NCBI GenBank assembly: GCA_955652215.1
Contig: CATPAX010000026.1
Coordinates: 1 to 7,228 of the forward strand
Origin: an uncultured Solirubrobacteraceae bacterium
GTDB taxonomy: Bacteria > Actinomycetota > Thermoleophilia > Solirubrobacterales > Solirubrobacteraceae
Direction: 5' to 3'
Length of the DNA stretch: 7,228 nucleotides
This document shows positions 1-5,635 of the stretch, piece by piece. A program made the position numbers and the translations under genes. The notes under the pieces were generated by a model. It was not told the origin of the DNA. It worked only from the letters and a program-made list of their open reading frames with translations, and made no database searches. The first letter of the stretch is position 1. Each line of letters begins with the position of its first letter.

Positions 1-300
1 GATCACCATCGCGATCGCGTTCCAGCGGACGATCGAGCGCAGATGGCGCTCGATCGCCGGATCGCCGGGCAGCTTCGCCTCGCGCGCCGGCGGGATCGTG
101 TTGACGTACGGCGTATTCAGCGTCGCGATCGGCCCAGTGCCTGAATGCTGGGCACGCTCGACTGCGCGAGTGAGGATCTCGCGGGCACGCTCCGGGCCGT
201 CGTGGGCGACGACTGCGTCGACCGCCTCGAGCCACTCGCTGGTCTCGAGGGCGTCGATGTCGGCGCCCGCGCCGTTGGGGCGGTCTCGGATAGATGTCAC
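1..300 (-). CDS. aceE: Pyruvate dehydrogenase E1 component, homodimeric type (5' part only)
   Basis: Reading the minus strand from GTG at 300 gives an uninterrupted 100-codon frame that leaves the window at base 1, so only the N-terminus is present. Visible AceE landmarks are an ETSEWLEA segment at residues 19-26, where E. coli AceE has its ETRDWLQA, then YVNTIP at 65-70, PGDP followed by IERHLR at 78-88, and RWNAIAMV at 92-99. These match the conserved N-terminal region of homodimeric E1, which decarboxylates pyruvate with thiamine diphosphate and passes the acetyl group to the E2 lipoyl domain in the cytosolic pyruvate dehydrogenase complex. The thiamine-binding motifs lie outside the window. 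The N-terminus is shorter than in mycobacterial AceE. GTG at 300 is chosen because the homology starts right after it and a TATAGT hexamer sits 7 nt upstream. The neighbouring esterase is divergent. Confidence 0.88.
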   Translation of the reverse strand, partial: MTSIRDRPNGAGADIDALETSEWLEAVDAVVAHDGPERAREILTRAVERAQHSGTGPIATLNTPYVNTIPPAREAKLPGDPAIERHLRSIVRWNAIAMVI

Positions 301-350
301 GCGGGCGACTATACCCCCGGCCGATTGCCGGGATTCGCTACGGTGGCGCG
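301..350. promoter_or_regulatory. Divergent promoter region between aceE and the esterase operon
   Basis: Fifty bases separate the two chosen start codons. On the minus strand a TATAGT hexamer (complement of 308-313) ends 7 nt before the aceE GTG at 300. On the plus strand a TACGGT hexamer (339-344) ends 6 nt before the esterase GTG at 351. Both fit the TANNNT -10 pattern common in actinobacteria, at the distance expected if transcription starts at the start codon itself (leaderless mRNA). I see no good -35 hexamer for either and no Shine-Dalgarno sequence before either GTG. The hexamers are seen; promoter function and leaderless initiation are inferred. Confidence 0.5.
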
Positions 351-1406
351 GTGGCGCTGAGAGAGGTGAACGGTCCGGCCGGTACCCCCTGGGAGCGGCC
401 GCTCGAGGGGACGCTCGACCGGCTCGTCGTGGAGTCCGAGCTGCTCACCGGGAATCCGCTCAGCGACTCGCCGCGCCGGCCGCTCTACGTGTACAGCTCG
501 CCCGGCGTGGCCCGAGGACGAACCACCGACGTCGCGGCCGTCTACGTGATCCAGGGCTACACCGGACAGGTCGACATGTGGCTCTCGCGGATCGCGTTCG
601 AGCCGAACATGGTCGAACGTCTCGACCGGATGTTCACGGGGGGTGATTGCCCGGAGGCGGTCGTCGTGTTCGTCGACGCCTGGACATCGCTGGGGGGCTC
701 TCAATTCCTCAACTCGACCAGCACCGGGCGCTACATGGACTATCTGTGCGATGAGGTGGTCGAGTTCGTCGACGGCCGATATCCGACCCGAGCCGATCGC
801 GATCACCGTGGACTCACCGGCAAGTCATCGGGTGGCTACGGCGCGATGGTCGTGCCGATGGTCCGCCCGGATGTGTTCGGAGCCCTGGCCTCGCACGCGG
901 GTGACGCACTGTTCGAGTGCTGCTACCAGCGGGAGTTCCCGCAGGTGGCGCGCGCGCTGCGCGACAACTTCGACGGCTCTTACGAGGCGTTCCGCAGGGC
1001 TCTCAAGGATCAGGATCGCTTCGACTGGGATCGCTTCGGCAAGCCATTTGAGACGTACGGCTACGCGGCGGCGTACACGCCCGACCCCAATCGCCCTGGC
1101 GAGGCACTGCTGCCGTTCGAGATCTCGACCGGCCGGGTGATCCCCGAGATCTGGGAGCAGTGGCTGTCGCACGACCCCGTGCGGATGGCTCCTGCGCACG
1201 CGGAGGCGCTCCTCAGCATGCGACGGATCTATCTCGACGCTGGCAAGAGCGACGAATACTTCCTGGACCTGGGGGCGCAGGCGTTCTCAGACGAGCTCGA
1301 GAAGATCGGGGTCGAGCACACGCTCGAGCTGTTCGAAGGCAAGCATGGCGGCCTCACCTACCGGTACCCGGGCGCGATCCGCGAGCTGCTGGTGGCGTTC
1401 GACTGA
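351..1406 (+). CDS. Esterase D / S-formylglutathione hydrolase-like alpha/beta hydrolase
   Basis: This is a 351-residue serine hydrolase of the putative-esterase (esterase D) group. From a GTG start at 351, the nucleophile elbow GKSSG is at residues 157-161 with Ser159 as likely nucleophile. Near the C-terminus, AGKSDEYFLDLG carries the probable catalytic Asp301, and GKHGGLTYRYPG carries the probable catalytic His332. No signal peptide or membrane segment is visible, so it is probably cytosolic. An in-frame ATG at 294 would add 19 residues but would overlap the aceE start and has no supporting homology. GTG at 351, preceded by TACGGT at leaderless spacing, is preferred; GTG at 366 is a further option. 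It is the first gene of a four-gene run, with 1 nt before the amidase. The substrate is unknown; an acyl or carboxyl ester is the family expectation. Confidence 0.82.
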   Translation: MALREVNGPAGTPWERPLEGTLDRLVVESELLTGNPLSDSPRRPLYVYSSPGVARGRTTDVAAVYVIQGYTGQVDMWLSRIAFEPNMVERLDRMFTGGDCPEAVVVFVDAWTSLGGSQFLNSTSTGRYMDYLCDEVVEFVDGRYPTRADRDHRGLTGKSSGGYGAMVVPMVRPDVFGALASHAGDALFECCYQREFPQVARALRDNFDGSYEAFRRALKDQDRFDWDRFGKPFETYGYAAAYTPDPNRPGEALLPFEISTGRVIPEIWEQWLSHDPVRMAPAHAEALLSMRRIYLDAGKSDEYFLDLGAQAFSDELEKIGVEHTLELFEGKHGGLTYRYPGAIRELLVAFD

Positions 1407-1407
1407 C

Positions 1408-2814
1408 ATGAGCACCACCGCCGACCAGGACCTCGTTTTCGCCGGGCCTGGCGCCCTCGCCGAGCTGGTGCGATCGCGCCAGGTGCACCCGCGCGAGCTG
1501 GTCGAGGTGAGTCTGTCGCGGATCGAGCGGCTCGACCGCCAGCTGAATGCCTTCCGGGTGGTGCTCGGGGAGGAGGCACTCGCGCAATGCGACGCGGCGT
1601 CGGCGTCCGACGGACCGCTCGCGGGCGTACCGATCGCGGTCAAGGACGACACTCCGGTCGCAGGCCAGATCACCACCCGAGGGGCTCGGAGCCTCGGGCC
1701 ACCCGCCAGTGCCGACTCCGAGGTCGTCAGGAGGTTGCGCACCGCCGGCGCGATCCCGATCGGAATTACCAACGTTCCCGAGCTGACGATCTTCCCGTGG
1801 ACCGCGACCGATGCGAACGGCGTCACCCGCAACCCGTGGAACCCGGCCCGCACACCAGGTGGCTCCTCCGGCGGATCGGGGGCAGCTGTCGCAGCGGGAA
1901 TGGTGCCGGCGGCAACCGGCTCCGACGGAGGAGGCTCGATCCGGATTCCGGCAGCGTGTTGCGGCCTGGTCGGGATGAAGCCGACCCGGGGGCGAGTCTC
2001 GATGCAGCCTGCGGAGGAGGGCTGGCTTGGGCTGGCGACGTACGGGCCCCTGGCGCGCACGGTCGCCGACAGCGCTCTGCTGCTGGACGTGATGCAGGGG
2101 CCCGCCCAGGGTGACGGGCACAGCATCGCCCCGTCTGAGGGGAGCTTTCGGGCCGCCTGCGAGAAGGCGCCGCCACGACTTCGGATCGCGGTCTCGCGCA
2201 AGATTCCGCCGGGCCTGATCGCGCGCCTGTCCGCTGATCAGCGCGGCGCGTGGGAGAGGACCGCGGCGCTTCTGTCCGACGCGGGACACGAGGTGATCGA
2301 GCGCGACCCGGCATACGGACTCGCGCAGCTGGAGTTCCTCCAGACCTGGATTCGCGGCATCTACGAGGAGTCGCTGGCGATCCCCGATCGGTCCAAGCTC
2401 GAGAGCCTGACCCGGCAGATGGCCGGGGCGGGGCGCGTGCTCGTGCCGCCGAAGCGCAAGCAGCAGCTGCTCGCCAAGCGGGCAGCGACGAGCGCAAGAA
2501 TCCTCGCGCTCTGGAACGAGGTCGATGTCCTGCTCACCCCGGGGCTGGCCACGACCGCGATCGCGGCCGAGGGCGCGTTCGGCAAGCCGGCGCCGCTGGC
2601 GATCAACACGGCCGGGCGGTTCACGCCGTACACGCCGATCTTCAACCTTACGGGGCAGCCGGGAGTCGCGCTACCGGCGGGAATCGGCTCGGATGGGATG
2701 CCGCTCGGCATCCAGCTGGTGGGACGGCCCGGGGACGAGGCGCTGCTCTATCGGCTTGCGGCGCAGATCGAGCAGCGGAGGCCGTGGGAGCAGCTTCGGC
2801 CGCCGGTCTCCTGA
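1408..2814 (+). CDS. Amidase-signature family hydrolase
   Basis: This 468-residue enzyme has the full Ser-cisSer-Lys machinery of the amidase signature family. Lys79 lies in GVPIAVKDD (residues 73-81), the cis-Ser is Ser153 in PGGSSGGSG (150-158), and the nucleophile is Ser177 in GSDGGGSIRIPA (171-182), followed by CCGLVGMKPTRGRVS (184-198). The 24-residue spacing between the two serines matches FAAH and GatA. The C-terminal part has the usual FNLTGQPGVALP segment (412-423). It should hydrolyse a carboxamide to acid plus ammonia or amine, in the cytosol. No gatB or gatC is adjacent, so a role in Glu-tRNA amidotransfer is unlikely and this is probably a catabolic amidase. It starts at ATG 1408, one base after the esterase stop, with only a weak GGTGG about 12 nt upstream, which suggests coupled re-initiation. 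Substrate unknown. Confidence 0.9.
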   Translation: MSTTADQDLVFAGPGALAELVRSRQVHPRELVEVSLSRIERLDRQLNAFRVVLGEEALAQCDAASASDGPLAGVPIAVKDDTPVAGQITTRGARSLGPPASADSEVVRRLRTAGAIPIGITNVPELTIFPWTATDANGVTRNPWNPARTPGGSSGGSGAAVAAGMVPAATGSDGGGSIRIPAACCGLVGMKPTRGRVSMQPAEEGWLGLATYGPLARTVADSALLLDVMQGPAQGDGHSIAPSEGSFRAACEKAPPRLRIAVSRKIPPGLIARLSADQRGAWERTAALLSDAGHEVIERDPAYGLAQLEFLQTWIRGIYEESLAIPDRSKLESLTRQMAGAGRVLVPPKRKQQLLAKRAATSARILALWNEVDVLLTPGLATTAIAAEGAFGKPAPLAINTAGRFTPYTPIFNLTGQPGVALPAGIGSDGMPLGIQLVGRPGDEALLYRLAAQIEQRRPWEQLRPPVS

Positions 2815-2815
2815 C

Positions 2816-3283
2816 ATGAACCGACCGAACATCTTCGCGGCGTCGTTCGAGTACGACGAGTCCGATCCAGCCGGGTACCGGGGTGGGGTCGCACAAATGG
2901 GCAAGCTCGCCGGAGGCAAAGACCTGCACGTGAAGCTCTACGAGATACCCCCCGGGCAAGCGCTCTGCCCATACCACTACGAGTACGAGGAGGAGTGGCT
3001 GATCATCCTCGTTGGCAGCCTGGTGCTGCGCGACGCTGACGGAGAGCACGCGCTCCGGTGCGGCGATGTGGTGTGCTTCCCACCTGGTCCGGCCGGAGCC
3101 CATAAGGTCACCAACCACGCCGAAGCCGCGTCCCGGATCCTGATGTTCTCGAGCGCGCGCGAGCCGGCCGTCGCCGTGTATCCGGATAGCGACAAGATGG
3201 GGGTCTGGCCTGGCAGCCCAGACGACAGTCGCATGTTCCATCGCGCCGATGGCGGCGTCGACTACTACGAAGGAGAGGTCTGA
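2816..3283 (+). CDS. Single-domain cupin protein
   Basis: This 155-residue protein has both conserved cupin motifs. Motif 1 spans about residues 47-67 (G47, H54, E60, G67) and motif 2 spans 83-100 (GDVVCFPPG at 83-91, H96, N100). In motif 1 the second histidine of the classical HxH pair is replaced by Glu56, leaving H54, E60 and H96 (and possibly E56) as metal-ligand candidates. Cupins of this size can be isomerases, dioxygenases or ligand-binding proteins; which applies here cannot be told. ATG 2816 begins one base after the amidase stop in a TGACATGA junction with no recognisable Shine-Dalgarno, so translation is probably coupled. The C-terminal 30 residues after the barrel (PDSDKMGVWPG onward, from 123) form an extension also seen, from memory, in similar actinobacterial cupins. 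No signal peptide. Confidence 0.85.
   Translation: MNRPNIFAASFEYDESDPAGYRGGVAQMGKLAGGKDLHVKLYEIPPGQALCPYHYEYEEEWLIILVGSLVLRDADGEHALRCGDVVCFPPGPAGAHKVTNHAEAASRILMFSSAREPAVAVYPDSDKMGVWPGSPDDSRMFHRADGGVDYYEGEV
3271..3277 (+). promoter_or_regulatory. Ribosome binding site of the VOC gene
   Basis: A purine-rich AGGAGAGG-type stretch lies inside the last codons of the cupin gene, about 10-12 nt before ATG 3288. It supports ATG 3288 rather than the in-frame upstream ATG at 3249, which would lie within the cupin gene. It is the only internal gene of the operon with a clear Shine-Dalgarno sequence, so the VOC protein may be translated partly independently of the cupin. Confidence 0.55.
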
Positions 3284-3287
3284 GCAC

Positions 3288-3686
3288 ATGACCGCAACCC
3301 AGCAGCTGATCACCGGCGTCGACTTCGTGGCGATGCCCACGCGCGATCTCGAGAAGGCGGTCGAGTTCTACGGATCGACGCTGGGGCTACGTCGCTCCGC
3401 CTACCGGCCGGACCGCCACCACGCCGAGTTCGAGACCGGGAACCTGACCATCAACGTCATGAACGCGGAGCGGATGGGACTCGAGCACCACACCTACCGG
3501 AATGTCCTCGCGCTGCATGTCGAGGATGTTGCGCAGGCGCGGTCGAGGCTCGAGGAGCGCGGGGTGCAGTTCGCCGGCGACACCTTCGATACCGGGGTCT
3601 GCCACATGGCGTTCTTCAGTGATACAGATGGCAACGCGTTGATGCTGCACCATCGTTACGCGCCGCGGACGCCAGAGCCCCAGTAG
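3288..3686 (+). CDS. VOC superfamily (glyoxalase/bleomycin-resistance fold) protein
   Basis: This 132-residue protein has one vicinal-oxygen-chelate domain made of two beta-alpha-beta-beta-beta halves. Half one starts GVDFVAMPTRDLEKAVEFY (10-28), where FYGSTLGL is the usual helix end. Half two contains NVLALHVEDV (72-81) and ends with FFSDTDGNALML (109-120). In typical VOC enzymes the metal ligands are His near residue 13, Glu near 47-49, His near 77 and Glu near 119. Here the first is Phe13 and the last is Met119, while Glu47 or Glu49 and His77 remain. It may therefore bind metal poorly or act as a binding protein rather than an enzyme. It is the last gene of the four-gene run, 4 nt after the cupin. 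Its last 31 bases overlap the 3' end of the convergent methyltransferase gene. Function unassigned beyond the fold. Confidence 0.83.
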   Translation: MTATQQLITGVDFVAMPTRDLEKAVEFYGSTLGLRRSAYRPDRHHAEFETGNLTINVMNAERMGLEHHTYRNVLALHVEDVAQARSRLEERGVQFAGDTFDTGVCHMAFFSDTDGNALMLHHRYAPRTPEPQ

Positions 3687-4315
3687 AAGACCGCCGAGGT
3701 CTCATGGACCTCGATCTTCCACCCGAGTCTGTCGAGCAGCGTCCGCACCGCAGCGGCATCGTGGACGGTTTTCACGATCCGATGGTCGCTACCGTCCTCA
3801 AGTGTTCGGCGGATCACCGGCGAGCTCTCGCCGTACACGAGCTCCTCTGGAGTGCGGTAGGCGTCGTCGGCGAAGAACACGCGCCCGTCCGGCGCCAGGC
3901 AGTCGTCAACAAGCGACCAGAACGGCTCAAATCGCTCTGGCGGGACGTGCGAGAGCCAGAAGCCGAAGAACATGACGTCGTAGCGACGATCCGGCTTCCA
4001 GCTGAAGATGTCGGCTTCGATGAACCGGACCCGCGGGTCGCGAACACGCTCCGGCGCGATCGCCAGGACCTCCGGCGCGGCGTCGAGCGCTGTCAGGGAG
4101 CTGGCATGGCGGAGCAGCTGCGGGGTCCAGATACCTGGCCCGCAGGCGAGCTTGAGGACGTCGCCGCTTGGTGCGAATTCCTCGAGTGCGGTGAGCAGCT
4201 CTTCGCCGGCGGCGTCGACGGCCGCCCCCGTCAGCGCGCCGTCGAGATAATTCGGGGCGAGCGCCCGGTAGTAGGAGATCTGCTCTGCGAGGAGCTCGTC
4301 CAGGTCTTCACGCAT
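3656..4315 (-). CDS. Class I SAM-dependent methyltransferase
   Basis: This 219-residue protein has a Rossmann-type methyltransferase core. Motif I is VLKLACGPGIWT (53-64), the acidic residue after strand 2 is Asp78 in LTALDAAPE, the adenine-contacting acid is Asp102 in IEADIFSW, and motif IV/V is YDVMFFGFWLSHVPP (112-126). LAPDGRVFFADD (140-151) follows as the usual post-helix strand. The N-terminal helix EQISYYRALAPNYLD is typical of small-molecule methyltransferases of this type. Lys55 occupies the place where most relatives have Glu in motif I. ATG 4315 lies 14 bp from the start of a divergent second methyltransferase, and the TAA stop lies inside the convergent VOC gene. A TACGCT hexamer (complement of 4324-4329) 8 nt upstream could drive leaderless transcription. 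The methyl acceptor is unknown. Confidence 0.84.
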   Translation of the reverse strand: MREDLDELLAEQISYYRALAPNYLDGALTGAAVDAAGEELLTALEEFAPSGDVLKLACGPGIWTPQLLRHASSLTALDAAPEVLAIAPERVRDPRVRFIEADIFSWKPDRRYDVMFFGFWLSHVPPERFEPFWSLVDDCLAPDGRVFFADDAYRTPEELVYGESSPVIRRTLEDGSDHRIVKTVHDAAAVRTLLDRLGWKIEVHETSAVFYWGSGVRGA

Positions 4316-4329
4316 CGAGATCTAGCGTA
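4316..4329. promoter_or_regulatory. 14-bp divergent spacer between two methyltransferase genes
   Basis: The two start codons (ATG 4315 minus, ATG 4330 plus) are separated by 14 bases that contain the palindrome AGATCT. The minus-strand TACGCT (4329-4324) has TANNNT form and lies 8 nt before the minus ATG. On the plus strand nothing better than AGATCT (4318-4323) or TAGCGT (4323-4328) is present. There is no room for Shine-Dalgarno sequences outside the opposing gene and none is recognisable, so either leaderless starts or promoters lying inside the opposing coding sequences must be used. Promoter assignment is inference. Confidence 0.35.
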
Positions 4330-5019
4330 ATGGCGGGCACGCTCAGCGACCCTGCGGTACGGGGCGTTCTGCACCGGCTGTGTGAGCTCGGCGCGGCCGA
4401 GGATCCGGCAGCCAAGCTCCGCGTAAGGGAACGCGAGTCGCACCGGGGTGCGCGGATCTACGGAGACGAGCGAGTTACGCTGCAGCGCGGCGCGCCACTT
4501 GCGATATCCCCGGAGGCCGGGCAGCTGCTCTACGCGCTGACCGTCGCACGCTCTCCCCATACCGTCGTCGAGTTCGGGGCTTCGCTCGGGTTCTCCACGA
4601 TCTGCATCGCGTCTGCTCTGCGGGACGTCGGCGCCGGATCGCTGGTTACGACGGAGGTGAGCCGGGACAAAGCGCTGGCGCTAATGGCGAATCTCGTGGA
4701 AGCTGGACTGAGCGACGTCGTCGAGGTGCGGGTGGGTGACGCGAGACAGACGCTCCGGGGATTCGCCGAGCCGGTGGACCTTCTCTTTTTGGACGGTGCG
4801 AACGATCTGTACCTGGATCTGCTGCGGTCGATAGAGCCGCAGCTGAGTGAGCGAGGGCTCGTTGTCGCCGATATGAGTGAGGGCGATCCGCATCACGTCG
4901 GTTACCGCGAGTACGTCAACGATCGGCGCGCGGGTTACGCGACCGTTGAGGTCCCATTGGACGCAGGACTGGTCGTCTCGATCCGACTGTCACGGTTCGA
5001 GCCAGGGCGCCGGGGGTAG
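4330..5019 (+). CDS. O-methyltransferase-like SAM-dependent methyltransferase
   Basis: This 229-residue protein has the layout of the catechol/caffeoyl-CoA-type O-methyltransferases. An N-terminal helical region ends in GAPLAISPEAGQLLYAL (54-70). Motif I follows at VVEFGASLGFSTICIA (79-94), the strand-2 acid is Glu109 in LVTTEVS, VGDARQTL lies at 136-142, the metal-site Asp155 is in LLFLDGAND, and LVVADM (177-182) gives Asp181. Members methylate hydroxyl groups of small molecules, often with a divalent metal. In many relatives the DNV/DNT segment after the last Asp supplies further metal ligands; here Asp181 is followed by MSEGD, so that site is less standard. ATG 4330 fits the usual DPAVRGVLHRL beginning. 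The MBL-fold gene follows after 10 nt, suggesting a two-gene unit. The substrate is unknown. Confidence 0.82.
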   Translation: MAGTLSDPAVRGVLHRLCELGAAEDPAAKLRVRERESHRGARIYGDERVTLQRGAPLAISPEAGQLLYALTVARSPHTVVEFGASLGFSTICIASALRDVGAGSLVTTEVSRDKALALMANLVEAGLSDVVEVRVGDARQTLRGFAEPVDLLFLDGANDLYLDLLRSIEPQLSERGLVVADMSEGDPHHVGYREYVNDRRAGYATVEVPLDAGLVVSIRLSRFEPGRRG

Positions 5020-5029
5020 GCGAACGGCG

Positions 5030-5635
5030 ATGCAAGAGATCTTCCCCGGCGTCTTTCACTGGACGACGTTCCATGAGCCTATACACACCCGGGTCAGCTC
5101 GTACTACGTTCAGCCGGCTGGCGTTGCCATCGACCCGAAGATCCCCGAGCAAGGCCTGGAGGCGCTCCCCGGGCAGCCGCAAGCCGTTCTGCTGACGAGC
5201 GGTCACCACCACCGCGACGCGCAAGAGCTGGCCGGCGCATTCGGGATCCCGATCCGAGCGTCACATGAGGCGGCGGGATACCTCGGCGGAAGCCTGAGCG
5301 TCGAGTTGTTCAGACCGGGAGAACAGGTGGCGCCGGGCATCACCGCAATCCACATCGGGGAGCTATCCGACGACGAGGGCGCTTTTCACATCTCGGTCGC
5401 CGACGGCGCGATCGCGTTCGCCGACGGGCTGATCCGCTACGACGGCGAGCTTGGGTTCGTCCCCGATGAGCTGATCGGAGACGACCCGGAGGGGGTCAAG
5501 GCAGCGCTGAAAGAGGCTTTCAAGGGGCTGCTCGACCGCGATTTCGAGAATCTCCTGTTCGCCCACGGCGATCCTCTGGTCGGCGGCGGCAAGCAGGCTC
5601 TCCGCGAGTTCGCGACCAGCCGGGATGCGCTCTAG
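5030..5635 (+). CDS. Divergent metallo-beta-lactamase-fold protein
   Basis: This 201-residue protein reads like a short MBL-fold hydrolase: the N-terminal strands include SSYYVQPAGVAIDPKIP (23-39), then AVLLTSGHHHRDAQELAGAFG (52-72), FADGLIRYDGELGFVPD (130-146) and LLFAHGDPLVGGGK (175-188). The canonical HxHxDH zinc motif is replaced by GHHHRD (58-63). Asp132 and His179 could match the later MBL ligands. This divergent motif is what I recall from a group of actinobacterial MBL-like proteins, so it is probably a family trait rather than damage. No signal peptide is present. ATG 5030 is 10 nt after the O-methyltransferase stop, with a weak GGGGGTAGG upstream. The TAG stop shares four bases with the stop of the convergent LLM gene. 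Whether it is catalytic is uncertain. Confidence 0.75.
   Translation: MQEIFPGVFHWTTFHEPIHTRVSSYYVQPAGVAIDPKIPEQGLEALPGQPQAVLLTSGHHHRDAQELAGAFGIPIRASHEAAGYLGGSLSVELFRPGEQVAPGITAIHIGELSDDEGAFHISVADGAIAFADGLIRYDGELGFVPDELIGDDPEGVKAALKEAFKGLLDRDFENLLFAHGDPLVGGGKQALREFATSRDAL

Noticed and set aside
294..350. Upstream ATG at 294 as the esterase start
   Set aside because: It overlaps the aceE start codon, adds 19 residues without family support, and GTG 351 has a well-spaced -10 hexamer.
1287..2289. Long open frames antisense to the amidase gene (304 and 311 codons)
   Set aside because: They are Arg/Pro/Ser-rich with no recognisable motif, and are typical shadows of a GC-rich gene whose amidase triad is intact.
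1408..2814. Assignment of the amidase as GatA of the Glu-tRNA amidotransferase
   Set aside because: The signature residues alone do not separate GatA from other amidases, and neither gatB nor gatC is adjacent; the neighbours suggest catabolism.
2648..3340. 230-codon minus-strand frame opposite the cupin gene
   Set aside because: It spans two real gene borders on the other strand and has no domain signature; both cupin motifs are clear on the plus strand.
3704..4330. 208-codon plus-strand frame opposite the methyltransferase
   Set aside because: No motif is recognisable, whereas the minus-strand frame has all class I methyltransferase motifs.
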